Counted from the first letter of the stretch, positions 16,813 to 26,349 are shown. The stretch is 64,000 bases of DNA from CFX5 sp023384495 (GCA_048499455.1 JASNZV010000004.1:186001-250000), one strand, 5' to 3'. Translations and numbers: made by a program. The notes: generated by a model not told the origin, from the sequence alone.

Positions 16813-17634
16813 TCAACCCGGCTTAACGGCTGACCGGCGTAGCGCAGTTGCGTCCTCGAGCGCACGGTGGATGGCGGCCGCCAGGTCGATAGCCGCGGCG
16901 GGCGGGCGCTGCAGCCAGATCAGAAATTCAACATTCCCCGCGGGGCCAGGCGCGGGCGACACGGTCAACCCGGCGACGCCGAGACTCAACCCCGCCGCCA
17001 GTGCAGCCGTCTCTTCGATCACGCGCCGGTGCACGCGTGGCTCGCGCACAACGCCGCCCTTGCCCACATCGCGCCGCCCTGCCTCGAACTGCGGCTTGAC
17101 CAAAGCCACGATCTGCGCCGTGGGCTGCAACAAACGCAACGTGGCCGGCAAGACGAGGGCAAGGCTGATGAAGCTAGCGTCAATCACAGCCAGATCGGCC
17201 AGGGCGCCGCCGGGCAGTGCGGCCAAATGGCGAATATTGGTGCGTTCGAGGACAACGACCCGCGTGTCGTTGCGCAGCTTCCAGGCCAGTTGCCCATAGC
17301 CCACATCAATGGCGTAGACCTGAGCCGCGCCACGTTGAAGCAGGCAGTCGGTAAAGCCGCCCGTGCTGGCGCCCACATCCACAGCAATCAGCCCGGTCAC
17401 GTCCAGGTGAAAGGCATCGAGCGCCGCCGCCAACTTGACCCCGCCGCGGCTCACATAGGGCAGCGTCTCTTTCACCGCCAGCGTCGCATCCACGGGCGCC
17501 CGTTGGCCGGGCTTGTCGCTCACTTGCCCATTGACCGTGACGCTGCCGGCCATGATCAGGCGGCGCGCCTGTTCGCGGCTTTCGACAAACCCCTGGTTGA
17601 CCAACAGCACGTCCAGCCGCTCTTTTGCGCTCAT
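16813..17634 (-). CDS. tlyA: TlyA family RNA 2'-O-methyltransferase (haemolysin-like)
   Basis: This 273-residue protein has an N-terminal S4 RNA-binding domain (RLDVLLVNQGFVESREQARR through AGSVTVNGQ, residues 6-40). A FtsJ/RrmJ-like Rossmann methyltransferase follows, with SAM loop VDVGASTGGFTDCLL at about residue 85 and the family block DVGYGQLAWKLRND. TlyA enzymes methylate 16S and/or 23S rRNA using SAM; the older haemolysin label is misleading. The first part of the Lys-Asp-Lys-Glu set is plausible (SRGGVKL, then AVIDASFISL and ALVKPQFEAG). The gene lies just upstream of the BMP promoter region and is probably its own unit. Confidence 0.9.
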   Translation of the reverse strand: MSAKERLDVLLVNQGFVESREQARRLIMAGSVTVNGQVSDKPGQRAPVDATLAVKETLPYVSRGGVKLAAALDAFHLDVTGLIAVDVGASTGGFTDCLLQRGAAQVYAIDVGYGQLAWKLRNDTRVVVLERTNIRHLAALPGGALADLAVIDASFISLALVLPATLRLLQPTAQIVALVKPQFEAGRRDVGKGGVVREPRVHRRVIEETAALAAGLSLGVAGLTVSPAPGPAGNVEFLIWLQRPPAAAIDLAAAIHRALEDATALRRSAVKPG

Positions 17635-17697
17635 ACCCCGCCTGCCTTCTTGCCCACTGCAACACCTTCATCATAAACCGAGGAGACAAAAGCAACA

Positions 17698-17761
17698 ACA
17701 CAGAGGATTGACGGAACGCCCAGGAGTTTTTCCTCCCCGCGCCCCGCCAATCCTCTGTGCT
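17698..17761. repeat. CACAGAG-type palindrome, copy 1
   Basis: ACACAGAGGATTGACGG (17698-17714) pairs with CCGCCAATCCTCTGTGCT (17744-17761), leaving about 30 nt between the arms. A smaller AGGA/TCCT hairpin with TTTTT lies inside. The CACAGAG end resembles the larger palindrome at 52549-52657. Confidence 0.5.
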
Positions 17762-17782
17762 CTCTATCGCTGCTAATCTCGT

Positions 17783-18785
17783 CTACTTGAGCAAGATCGG
17801 CAAATAGACTTTGTTCACCGCGCTCGGTTCATCCTCCTCTTCCAGCGAGGTGGGCGCGAGCACGATGCCAAAATCGGCTTGCAGGGACGCACCGCGCGTC
17901 AGGGTGAGCGTGAATTAATCGGCATTGTCCGCGTGGCCCCGGCGGGAAGAGTGCGCGCACCACATAGGCGCCGGGCAGCAGATCGCCCAGCCGATAGGCG
18001 CCAGACTCGTCTGTTGCCTGTATGCGCAGCACACCACCAGTGGCTCGGCTCACCTCTAGGGTCACGCCGGCCAAGCCCCGCTCACCGAGGTCGCACAGAC
18101 CCGTTCCTGTTGCTTTCGTTGAAGGCCATACCACTGATCACGCCCACCTATCGCTCACTTGTCGTCACTGCCGCCGTTGATGCCGCTGATGGACAGGTAG
18201 GTGAATCCCACCGGCAGGGTATCGGTGCTGACGACGCCGGTTGACGGCGTCGTCAGCATGTTCTCCAGTTGGATCAAATAGGTTGCGCTGGCGCCCTCGA
18301 GCGTCTGCATGATGGTGGGTATGATGGTCGACTTTCGCAGCCGCAAGCCACCGACTGCGGTTGACCGGACGACATTGACAAACGTTATTTCGTTTCGGTT
18401 ACGAGCAGCATCGAATTGGCCCGCATCGCCATCAGCCAGGTCGCTCTGCGCCACCTCCTCATAGACGAGCGTATTGGGCTTGTAGACGCCGTGTTGGGGT
18501 GTCAAATCTTGCAGGAGCACGCCGTGCGCATCGCTCGAGCCGATGTTCGACACAGCCACCGTGTAGGTGATCAGGCCACCGGCGGCAACGGTGTCGACCG
18601 GCGTCGCGCGCTTGACAAGACGCAGATTCGGGTTGGTGCTAATAGAGATGGTAACAGTGTTGCTGCTGCGGCTGCCGTCTGTCTGCGCGTCACTGACCGT
18701 GGCAGTGTTGTCGTGGGTGGTGACGCCCGCGAGCGCGCCGGTAGACGATGTTGGCCGCGAGCGTGCTTCGGTCTGAATTACACCC
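17783..18785 (-). pseudogene. Decayed DUF11/SdrD B-like surface protein
   Basis: Pieces of one surface protein occur in order in different minus-strand frames. First is a DUF11-like repeat (LRLVKRATPVDTVAAGGLI, then YTVAVSNIGSSDAHGVLLQD), ending at a TGA near 18157. Next is the start of an SdrD B/Cna-B-like module (ISGMAFNESN), and after a frame change CDLGERGLAGVTLEVSRATG with SGAYRLGDLLPGAYVVRALF. After another frame change an in-frame TAA interrupts ADN-AD*FTLTLTRGASLQADF. The true C-terminus EPSAVNKVYLPILLK ends at TAG 17783. At least two frameshifts and two stops show that it is not functional. The 5' end is truncated at the UbiA promoter. Such proteins are normally exported and adhesive. 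Confidence 0.75.
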
Positions 18786-18802
18786 TTTGGGCGGGGTAAT
18801 TC

Positions 18803-18831
18803 TTGACGGGCGTATGCCATTCCAGTAAGAT
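18803..18831 (+). promoter_or_regulatory. Promoter of the UbiA-family gene (near-leaderless)
   Basis: -35 TTGACG (18803-18808), 17-bp spacer, -10 TAAGAT (18826-18831). The predicted start of transcription (about 18838) falls within two or three bases of the ATG at 18840, so the mRNA would be essentially leaderless. No Shine-Dalgarno sequence is present. Confidence 0.55.
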
Positions 18832-18839
18832 GACGACCT

Positions 18840-19754
18840 ATGTCAACCATCACGGCATCGCCCGCCACTCTTTGGATCAATGTGCGTGGCCTCCTCAAGA
18901 CCATGCGGCTGCACCAGTGGACGAAAAATGTGTTCGTTTACACGGCGCTGGTCTTTGACGGCAAGTTATTGCAACCTTCGCTCTTTTGGCAGACCACACT
19001 GGTCGCCCTCTCCTTCTGTCTGATCTCGAGCGCTGTCTATTTGTTGAACGACCTCGCCGACATCGAGAAGGATCGTCTACACCCACGCAAGAGATTACGC
19101 CCCTTACCCAATGGCGAATTGAGCCCCCGTTTGGCGCTGGCTGCATCCGTGCTGCTAACGGTTGGCAGCCTGGCGCTGGCTGTCTGGAGCGGGCCGTGGG
19201 TGGCGGCGGTCATTCTGGCCTATTGGGCGCAGAACATTGCCTATAGCTTCTATCTCAAGCACATTGTGCTGATCGATGTGATGGTATTGTCGCTGGGGTT
19301 TTTGTTACGCGTCGTGGCCGGGGTGATCATCGTGCAGGTGAGCCACTTTAGCCCGTGGCTCTATGTCTGTGTCACACTGCTTTCACTCTTTCTCGGTTTT
19401 GGCAAGCGGCGCCACGAGATTTCCTTGCTGGAAGATGATGCGGCCAATCACAGACCAAGCCTGGAGCAATATAGCGTCCAATTACTCGACCAGATCATCG
19501 GGATCGTCACTACCAGCATGTTGGTGGCCTACACCTTTTACACCTTCGACGCCGAGACGGCGCTGGTCAAAGGCGGTCACATGCTGCTGACCGTTCCCTT
19601 TGTCTTCTACTTTATCGTCCGCTACCTCTATCTGATTCACATCAAAAAGCTGGGGGGCGCGCCCGACGAACTCCTCTTCCAGGATCGCCCCTTGCTTATC
19701 AATACCCTGCTCTTTGCGCTCACTGCGGTGGGGTTGATCTATCTGTGGAACTAG
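18840..19754 (+). CDS. UbiA-family prenyltransferase (decaprenyl-phosphate phosphoribosyltransferase-like)
   Basis: This 304-residue membrane protein has about eight hydrophobic segments. It carries the first Asp-rich UbiA motif NDLADIEKDRLHPRKRLRPLP (about residues 69-89) and a second polar region after YSFYLKH, with LGFGKRRHEISLLEDD. The N-terminal MRLHQWTKNVFVY and the spacing resemble Rv3806c-type enzymes, which transfer phosphoribosyl to decaprenyl phosphate for arabinan precursors. Other UbiA enzymes use different acceptors, so the substrate is not certain. It is transcribed alone, away from the pseudogene, and converges on the PHP gene. Confidence 0.8.
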   Translation: MSTITASPATLWINVRGLLKTMRLHQWTKNVFVYTALVFDGKLLQPSLFWQTTLVALSFCLISSAVYLLNDLADIEKDRLHPRKRLRPLPNGELSPRLALAASVLLTVGSLALAVWSGPWVAAVILAYWAQNIAYSFYLKHIVLIDVMVLSLGFLLRVVAGVIIVQVSHFSPWLYVCVTLLSLFLGFGKRRHEISLLEDDAANHRPSLEQYSVQLLDQIIGIVTTSMLVAYTFYTFDAETALVKGGHMLLTVPFVFYFIVRYLYLIHIKKLGGAPDELLFQDRPLLINTLLFALTAVGLIYLWN

Positions 19755-19764
19755 CAGACAACAA

Positions 19765-19839
19765 GGATACGGGCTGGGGCTTGCAACGCTGGCGCAGTCT
19801 GCGCGCACCGCTGCAATGTCGCCCCCGCGCCCTGTATCC
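19765..19839. repeat. Nested palindrome between convergent genes
   Basis: The arms are nested: GGATAC (19765-19770)/GTATCC (19834-19839), GGGGC/GCCCC, TTGCA/TGCAA, and the perfect centre GCGCAG-T-CTGCGC (19792-19804). It fills the gap between the UbiA-family stop and the PHP gene stop and could act as a bidirectional terminator or be a REP-like sequence. Confidence 0.5.
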
Positions 19840-19853
19840 CGAAGCCTATGCCC

Positions 19854-21776
19854 TTACTCGTCCTGCACAAACGCAGCCCACTCGCCCTCCATGCCTTCAT
19901 CCGTGACGCCGTAGAAGACCCGGATGCGCTCGCCCTCCCGGCGGGCCAGGTCGTAGCGAGTTTTGCCGGCGCGTGTCTCCACCGTCACTTGCCCGACATT
20001 GCCGCGCCATTGGATCTTTTCGGGCTTGAGTGGCTTGTCCTCGTATTGGCCGATGGCGTAGTTCCAGAGCTTGCGCGCGCCTTTACGCGTCACGTTGTGG
20101 ATGACATGCCCATTGCGCAGGTCGCGAATGCTGTAGAAGTGACTCCCGTTACGCTCGGCGGCGTCGACGATCTCCACCCCAATCTGGGGCAAGTAGAACG
20201 CATCATCCGTAGCGGGATCACCCACGGCAGCATTTCCTTCGAGTTGCAACGCCTCGGCAGGCTGCGCGTCGCGGGGGCGACCGGCGCCATTTTGCGGCGT
20301 CGGTGTGGGGCGCGCCTCGCGCCGCGGTGGGCGGTCTCGGTTCTGCCCGACGCGCTCGCCGCCCCCGCTCCGTTCATCATACGCGGCCGCCGATTTGCCT
20401 CGCCCGCTTTGTTCGCTCAGCACTTCGCGCACCAGCGCCACAATTTCGTCGCGCACGGCCAGGCTGGTCTCCGACTCATCCCGAACGTAAAACTTATTAT
20501 CGTCGAGACAATAGGGCCGGTCCGTCCCTTTGGGCACTCGAATGCGCAACACATATGCGCCCTGGCTCTGCACGACGTCGAACTTCACATCCAGCGGTGG
20601 CGCCAGCCGTTCGGCCAGCGCCATGCGCAGCGCGTCTTCAACTTCCTTGGGAGCCTCAAGCCCCTTCACCTTGTCTTTGCGGTGATTGGCCCCCACATAG
20701 ATCGTCCCACCCGCCATATTGGCAAAGGCGCAGACATCGGCCAGGATGGCCATCAACTTGCCGCCCCGCTGATTGGCCGTTTCGTGAAAGCTCAAGACTA
20801 TGCTGGGGCCTTCTTCACGCGCCGTCTCCAACGCGTCAAACGGTTTGTCGGGTGGCAGGGCGCGGCGTGTGCGGTCAAACTGGTTGCTGCGCAAAAGTAT
20901 CCTGATCGCCTCAAAGGTGGGCAGGTCCAGCAGCATTTCGGTTGGACGTTCGCCAATGCCCAAACGTTTGGGGTTCTTGGGGTCGCCCGTCAGCCGATGC
21001 GCATCGCTGCCCTGAATGCAATGCATGCGCCGGGGATATTCCGTCTTGCTTCCGTTGAAGAACCGCGCCGTGGAAAAGCGATGCTTATCCAAGTCGGTTA
21101 CTTCCAGCGCATCAAGAAACTGGTCTTGTGTATACGCAATCTTGGTTTGGCCACCAAAGGGGAAATTACGCATGGCGACGCCGTGGGTGCTGTTGGCATG
21201 GGAAGCAATCACAATGCCACCTGCCTCGTGAATCACCCGATACGCGGTGATGACATCGGTGGTGGACCCAGTCTCGGTCGAACCTGCATCCAGTTTCTCG
21301 TACGGGACCTTGAGCGCAAGCAGCACATGTTCGAGTTGGCGCAATGGGGTGTCGGGCGGGAAAATCCCCAAAATATGAAAGCCAAAGGTGGCCGTAAATT
21401 CAAAACCCGGCAACACCAAGACTTTGCTCGATAACTCGCGCCACTCGTTTAGCTGCGCTCGCTCTTCATCGGTCATCCGCCCATCCCTTTCGAGGCGGGT
21501 CAACCACTCCAGCTCCTGGCGAATACGGGCTACACCGGCAACCGTGTTGTGGTCGGTGATGGCGACAATCTCAAGCCCTCGTTTGACCACGGTGCGCATC
21601 CAGTCCAGGTAGCTTACCCCCGGCTCTTCATAATCGTGGGAGGCCGGCGTGTGGAGGTGCAAATCCACACGATACCACTTGCGCTGTGGTTTCCCAGGCG
21701 GCGGGATTGGCGATTGCAGAGCCGGCGGCCCTGTCATTGCAGCCCGCGCCGTATTCGGTTTTTTTCGTCTTGTCAC
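19854..21776 (-). CDS. PHP-domain phosphoesterase fused to an AlbA_2/Schlafen-like domain
   Basis: This is a 640-residue protein. The N-terminal half is a PHP metal-dependent phosphoesterase, with DLHLHTPASHDY (about residue 38), ITDHNTVAGV, GFEFTATFGFHI, ASHANSTHG and QGSDAHRL supplying the His/Asp/Glu metal ligands. From about residue 325 an AlbA_2 (Schlafen-type) putative nucleic-acid-binding domain follows (SFHETANQRGGKLMAILADV, ANMAGGTIYVGANHRKDKV). The last ~150 residues hold a Pro/Arg-rich linker and a small C-terminal domain that I cannot name. PHP-like enzymes cleave phosphoester bonds in nucleic acids or nucleotides. The start is a GTG; AAGGAGG lies 14 bp upstream, unusually far. 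Confidence 0.8.
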   Translation of the reverse strand: MTRRKKPNTARAAMTGPPALQSPIPPPGKPQRKWYRVDLHLHTPASHDYEEPGVSYLDWMRTVVKRGLEIVAITDHNTVAGVARIRQELEWLTRLERDGRMTDEERAQLNEWRELSSKVLVLPGFEFTATFGFHILGIFPPDTPLRQLEHVLLALKVPYEKLDAGSTETGSTTDVITAYRVIHEAGGIVIASHANSTHGVAMRNFPFGGQTKIAYTQDQFLDALEVTDLDKHRFSTARFFNGSKTEYPRRMHCIQGSDAHRLTGDPKNPKRLGIGERPTEMLLDLPTFEAIRILLRSNQFDRTRRALPPDKPFDALETAREEGPSIVLSFHETANQRGGKLMAILADVCAFANMAGGTIYVGANHRKDKVKGLEAPKEVEDALRMALAERLAPPLDVKFDVVQSQGAYVLRIRVPKGTDRPYCLDDNKFYVRDESETSLAVRDEIVALVREVLSEQSGRGKSAAAYDERSGGGERVGQNRDRPPRREARPTPTPQNGAGRPRDAQPAEALQLEGNAAVGDPATDDAFYLPQIGVEIVDAAERNGSHFYSIRDLRNGHVIHNVTRKGARKLWNYAIGQYEDKPLKPEKIQWRGNVGQVTVETRAGKTRYDLARREGERIRVFYGVTDEGMEGEWAAFVQDE

Positions 21777-21885
21777 AAACTATTTTCTAACCTCCTTAGA
21801 AATTGTGGACCATGAATGCACTATGGTGACTCGCAGACAGATGTCCGTCGCCGTGTGGCAAGGGCATCAAGCTGTTCACCACCGC

Positions 21886-24483
21886 TCATTGTCCAACAGT
21901 CACTTCAAATGCTGGTGTATGCCCCGGCGTGTGCCCATCGACGTTCGCCCCCGCGGCGCCGGCAGCCTCTCCGGAAGGATCGTCTTCCTCCCGCGGGCAA
22001 AGGGCTGCGTCCAGCGCCTCGTCCACGGTGTCCACCAGGATAAATTTCATTTCTTGGCGCACCACGTCAGGCACATCGTCCAGATCGGCGTCGTTGCGCT
22101 TGGGCAAGATGACGGTGTTGAGGCCAAAGCGCGCGGCGGCCAGCACCTTTTCCTTGACGCCACCAATGGGCAACACCTTGCCGCGCAGCGTGATCTCGCC
22201 CGTCATCCCAACCTTGGGGCGCAGCGGGCGCCCCGTCAGCAGGCTTGCCAATGCCGTCGCCATCGTGATCCCCGCGCTAGGGCCATCTTTCGGGATCGCG
22301 CCAGCGGGCACGTGCAGGTGAATGTCGGACTTGCTGAAGAACTCTGCATCGATGCCCAGTTGCGGCGCCCGGCTTCGCACATAGCTCAGCGCGGCCTGCG
22401 CGCTCTCCTTCATCACCTCGCCCAACTGGCCGGTCAACAGAAAGCCCTTTTGCCCGGCGACCCGCGTCGCCTCAATAAACATGATATCGCCGCCTGTGGC
22501 CGTCCACGCCAGCGCCACCGCCACCCCGGGCGCCTCCACGCGCTCGATAATCTCGTCGCTGTGGATCTCGCGCTTGCCCAAATACTGCACCACATCGGCC
22601 GCACCGATGGAGACGCGCTCCGCAATCTCGCCCGCGGCCACCTTAGCGGCGATCTTGCGGCAAATCTTCCCGATCTGGCGCTCCAGGCTGCGCACGCCTG
22701 CCTCGCGTGTGTAACCCTGGATGATCTCGCGCAACGAGCCATCGCGGAACTCCACCTCGTCGGGCCGCAGCCCATTCTCGCGAATCTGCCGCGGGATCAG
22801 GTAGCCCTGGGCAATCTGCACCTTTTCCGCCTCGGTGTAACTGCTCAACTCGATGATCTCCATGCGGTCGCGCAGCGGGCCTGGGATGGTGTCGAGCACA
22901 TTGGCCGTGGTGATAAACATGACCTGGCTCAGGTCGAATGCCACATCGAGATAGTGGTCGCGAAACTCTCGATTCTGCTCTGGGTCGAGCACCTCGAGCA
23001 GCGCGCTGCTGGGGTCGCCCCGAAAATCGCGGCCCAGCTTGTCCACTTCGTCGAGCATAAAGACGGGATTCTTCGTCTCGATCCGGCGCAGGCTTTGGAT
23101 GATGCGACCCGGCATGGAGCCAATATAGGTGCGGCGGAAGCCACGGATATCGGCTTCGTCGCGCACACCGCCCAGCGCCAGGCGGATAAACTTACGCCCC
23201 ATTGCGCGGGCGATGCTGATGCCGAGGCTTGTCTTGCCCACGCCGGGCGGCCCCACGAAGCAGAGCACCACCCCCTCGCGCTCGCGGCGAATCTTGTCGC
23301 GCAAGTCCTCTTCGTCTTCGCGCATCTCTTTACGCTCGGCGCGCAACTTGCGCACCGCCAAGAATTCGAGGATGCGCTCCTTGATCTCGTCCAGCCCATA
23401 GTGGTCTTCGTCCAACACGGTGTGGGCATGGCCGATGTCAAGGTTGTCGGGCGTGGTCTGTTGCCAGGGCAGGCTGACCATGAGGTCGAGGTATGTCTTG
23501 ATCACGCTGTATTCCGCGGCCTGAATCGGCATGCGACGCATACGATCCAACTCGCGGCGCGCCTCTTTTTCGGCCTCTTCGGGCATACCCGCGGCCACAA
23601 TGCGCTCCTCCAGCTCGCGGATATCGGCGGCGTGCTCGTCTTCTTCGCCCAGCTCCTTCTGGATGGCCTTCATTTGCTCGCGCAGGTAATACTCGCGCTG
23701 CATCTTCTCCATCTCACCCTGGGCTTCTGACTGAATCTTGCGCCCTAGCTCGAGGACTTCGACTTCTTTCTTGAGCAATTGCGTCAGCTTCATCAACTTA
23801 TCGAAAACGTTGTCCATCTCGAGGATGGCCTGTGCGTTTTCGTGGGTCAGCCGCATACTGCCCGCCACCAAATAGGAGAGCTGCTTGGAGTCTTGCACAT
23901 TGAGCGCCATTACGGCCAGCTCATCGGGCATCTGCGGCTCAAGCTCGACCATGCGCCGAAAAAGTTCTTGCACGGCGCGCGTGAGCGCTTCCATCTCAAT
24001 ATTCTCTTCTAGCGTCTCTGGGATCATCTCAACGCGGGCGCGCAAATAGGGGTCTTCCTGGACATATTCCAGAATGCGCACTCGCTCAATGCCCTGCACC
24101 AGCAGGCGGATCGTGCCATCTGGCGTCTTGAGAACGCGATGAATCTGTGCGGCCGTGCCCACCGTGTAGATGTCTTCGGGGCGAGGTTCTTCCACCTGCT
24201 CGTCGCGGCTGCTGACGAGAGCAATCATGCGGTTTTCCGGGAGAATGTCTTCCACCAGGCGGATGCTGCGCTTTTGCCCAATCGGCAACGGCAGCCACAT
24301 CATGGGGTATACCACAATCCCACGTAGGGGGAGAACGGGCAAATCGTCGGAGACAATCGACGCCATCTGCGCGTTCATTTCGGCATTGACTTGTTCCTGA
24401 TACTCTTCGGACTCGAAGATAACCTGATCTTCTTCTGGTTCATCCCAGTTGTCCATTTGCACTGCGCGATAACCGTCGTGCAT
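21886..24483 (-). CDS. lon: ATP-dependent protease La
   Basis: Lon is a cytosolic AAA+ serine protease that degrades misfolded and regulatory proteins. The N-terminal substrate-binding domain begins LPVLPLRGIVVYPMMWLPLP. The AAA+ module has Walker A GPPGVGKTSLG, Walker B FMLDEVDKLG and the sensor region GPLRDRMEIIEL. The proteolytic domain has the Ser of KDGPSAGITMATAL and the Lys of GGVKEKVLAA, which form the catalytic dyad. From the ATG at 24483 (GGAAC just upstream) the length is 865; ATGs at 24543 and 24456 are alternatives. The C-terminus carries a variable Gly/Ala-rich tail. It is divergent from the folate genes. Confidence 0.95.
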   Translation of the reverse strand: MHDGYRAVQMDNWDEPEEDQVIFESEEYQEQVNAEMNAQMASIVSDDLPVLPLRGIVVYPMMWLPLPIGQKRSIRLVEDILPENRMIALVSSRDEQVEEPRPEDIYTVGTAAQIHRVLKTPDGTIRLLVQGIERVRILEYVQEDPYLRARVEMIPETLEENIEMEALTRAVQELFRRMVELEPQMPDELAVMALNVQDSKQLSYLVAGSMRLTHENAQAILEMDNVFDKLMKLTQLLKKEVEVLELGRKIQSEAQGEMEKMQREYYLREQMKAIQKELGEEDEHAADIRELEERIVAAGMPEEAEKEARRELDRMRRMPIQAAEYSVIKTYLDLMVSLPWQQTTPDNLDIGHAHTVLDEDHYGLDEIKERILEFLAVRKLRAERKEMREDEEDLRDKIRREREGVVLCFVGPPGVGKTSLGISIARAMGRKFIRLALGGVRDEADIRGFRRTYIGSMPGRIIQSLRRIETKNPVFMLDEVDKLGRDFRGDPSSALLEVLDPEQNREFRDHYLDVAFDLSQVMFITTANVLDTIPGPLRDRMEIIELSSYTEAEKVQIAQGYLIPRQIRENGLRPDEVEFRDGSLREIIQGYTREAGVRSLERQIGKICRKIAAKVAAGEIAERVSIGAADVVQYLGKREIHSDEIIERVEAPGVAVALAWTATGGDIMFIEATRVAGQKGFLLTGQLGEVMKESAQAALSYVRSRAPQLGIDAEFFSKSDIHLHVPAGAIPKDGPSAGITMATALASLLTGRPLRPKVGMTGEITLRGKVLPIGGVKEKVLAAARFGLNTVILPKRNDADLDDVPDVVRQEMKFILVDTVDEALDAALCPREEDDPSGEAAGAAGANVDGHTPGHTPAFEVTVGQ

Positions 24484-24543
24484 ACTTGTTCCAAAATGGA
24501 CCACAACATCTTCGGAAAGATTGCTACATGCACAACAACCCAA

Positions 24544-24836
24544 CCAACGGAAGCGGTCTCGTAACTTATGATGATAACTTTACCAACACATAACGATAAC
24601 AACAGAGTTGGCCGTTTGGCAAATTCCAGCGTTACCTGATAATAGTTTAGCACACCTTTGCAGCAGGCGTGTAAGCTATATCGCCGATTTTGCATCTTTT
24701 TGTATGATTGCGCCTGGTCTTGGTGGGTTCTAACAAAAGACAAACAGGGTTCACACTCAACTCATGCACGCCATCGACCTCTGTAGGCGATGGGGCCGTT
24801 GGGCATTTCAAGGGATGATTTCAAAGGATAATGCGT
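24544..24836. other. Intergenic region between lon and fchA
   Basis: This ~290-bp AT-richer gap lies between divergent genes and must hold both promoters. I see several A/T-rich -10-like hexamers (TATAAC-type, TGATAATAG) but no pair with convincing spacing. An imperfect dyad (TTAGCACACC at about 24648 and GGCGTGTAA) faintly resembles a heat-shock CIRCE site but is too weak to call. Confidence 0.4.
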
Positions 24837-25496
24837 ATGACTGCTCACACAGAAGCAACGCCCACTGCCGCCAGCTCCATTGGCGACTTTTTGGATGCGC
24901 TAGCCGCACGCCAGTCCATGCCCGGCGGCGGCGCCGCAGCGGCGCTCACGGGCGCCCAGGCGGCTGGCCTGATCAGCATGGTAATCAACTTCACATTGGG
25001 CAATGCCAAGTATGCCAACGTCGAGGCCGAAATGCAGACCTATTTGGAACGGAGCGAGGCGCTGCGCCACACACTCATTGGCCTGGCCGACCGTGATGTG
25101 GAGGCGTTCAACGCGGTGGCGGCCTGTTACACCATGCCCCGCACCACCGATGCGGAAAAGGCGGCGCGGAGTGCGGCCATGCAAACAGCGCTCAAAGGGG
25201 CAACCAACGTGCCCTTTGCCCTGGCTGACGAATGTCTGGCCCTGCTCCGTCTGATTGAGCCGGTCGCCGCCAAGGGCAACGTCAATGTCGTGAGTGACGC
25301 CGCTACCGCGCTCTATCTGGCAGAGGCCGCGCTCCAAAGCGCCATCATCAACGTCAACATCAATCTGAAGGCGCTCAAAGACGCCGACTTTGTGGCTGCG
25401 GGGACAGCGCGTCGCGCCGCGCTGTTGGCCGACGCCGCTCAGGCCTACCAGGTGGCCAAGACGGCCTGCGAACAGACGCTGGGGGTGACGCTATGA
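24837..25496 (+). CDS. fchA: Cyclodeaminase/cyclohydrolase family protein (FchA/FTCD C-terminal type)
   Basis: About 219 residues. It matches the four-helix FTCD_C family: SIGDFLDALAARQSMPGGGAAAA near the N-terminus is the family's folate-binding GGG segment, followed by DRDVEAFNAVAACYTMP. Members act as formiminotetrahydrofolate cyclodeaminase or methenyltetrahydrofolate cyclohydrolase. The 4-bp ATGA overlap with folD supports a role in one-carbon folate interconversion. I prefer the ATG at 24837 because AAAGGA is then 8 bp upstream; ATG 24831 would leave too little space. No formiminotransferase domain is fused. Confidence 0.85.
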   Translation: MTAHTEATPTAASSIGDFLDALAARQSMPGGGAAAALTGAQAAGLISMVINFTLGNAKYANVEAEMQTYLERSEALRHTLIGLADRDVEAFNAVAACYTMPRTTDAEKAARSAAMQTALKGATNVPFALADECLALLRLIEPVAAKGNVNVVSDAATALYLAEAALQSAIINVNINLKALKDADFVAAGTARRAALLADAAQAYQVAKTACEQTLGVTL

Positions 25497-26349
25497 CCGC
25501 GACAGTGCTCAACGGCGCCGCGCTTGCCGATGAACGCAAGGCTACGCTCAAGGCGCAGATGGGCGCATTCCAACACACCCACGGCTTTGCGCCCACGCTG
25601 GCTGTCTTGCGGGTGGGTGATGATGAGGCCGCCGCCGGATATGGCCGGGCCATCGCGCGCAACTGCAAAGGGAGCGGTGTCGCCTTCCGTAGCGAGACGC
25701 TGTCGGCAGATGCCCGCCAGGCGGACGTTGAAGCCGCGCTAAACGGGCTCAATCGCGATCCATCAATTCACGGTATCATGCTCTTGGAGCCGCTGCCGCC
25801 GCAGATCGACCATGGCGCGCTGGTGTTGGCGCTCGACCCAGCCAAGGATGTAGATGGCGTTCACCCGCTCAACGCCGGGCGGCTGGCCCAGCAGCGCCTC
25901 CCCTATTTTGTGCCTGCCACCCCCGCCGGCGGCATGGCGCTGTTGACGCACGCCAACGTCGAGTTGCAGGGCAAACAAGCTGTAGTCGTAGGCCGCAGCG
26001 ACATCGTGGGTAAACCGATGGCGCTCCTGCTCCTCCACCAGCACTGCACCGTCACCATCGCGCACAGCCGCACGCGCGATTTACCCGCCGTTTGCCGCAC
26101 TGCCGACATCCTCTGTGTGGCCGTGGGCCGGCCCGAAATGGTGCGCGGTGATTGGGTTAAGCCGGGGGCCGTGGTGGTCGATTTTGGCACCACTTACACT
26201 GCTGATGGCCTCAAGGGAGACTGTCACTTTGAAAGCGTGGCGGCGGTTGCGGGGATGGTAACCCCTGTGCCCGGCGGCGCCGGCCCGATGACCAATGTCA
26301 TCCTCATGGAAAATGTGCTACAGGCGGCGCGCCTGGCAACTGGCATGGA

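Noticed and set aside
17829..18904. Two separate small minus-strand genes
   Set aside because: Their domain content is continuous (DUF11 then SdrD B-like, then a VYLPILLK tail in a third frame), so they are pieces of one decayed gene.
19848..21434. A 528-codon open frame antisense to the PHP gene
   Set aside because: All PHP metal ligands are on the minus strand; the antisense frame is compositional.
21649..23730. A 693-codon open frame antisense to lon
   Set aside because: Lon is intact on the minus strand; the antisense product is a shadow of strong codon bias.
24648..24676. CIRCE-like heat-shock operator upstream of lon
   Set aside because: TTAGCACACC/GGCGTGTAA matches the CIRCE arms only partly and the arms do not pair well.
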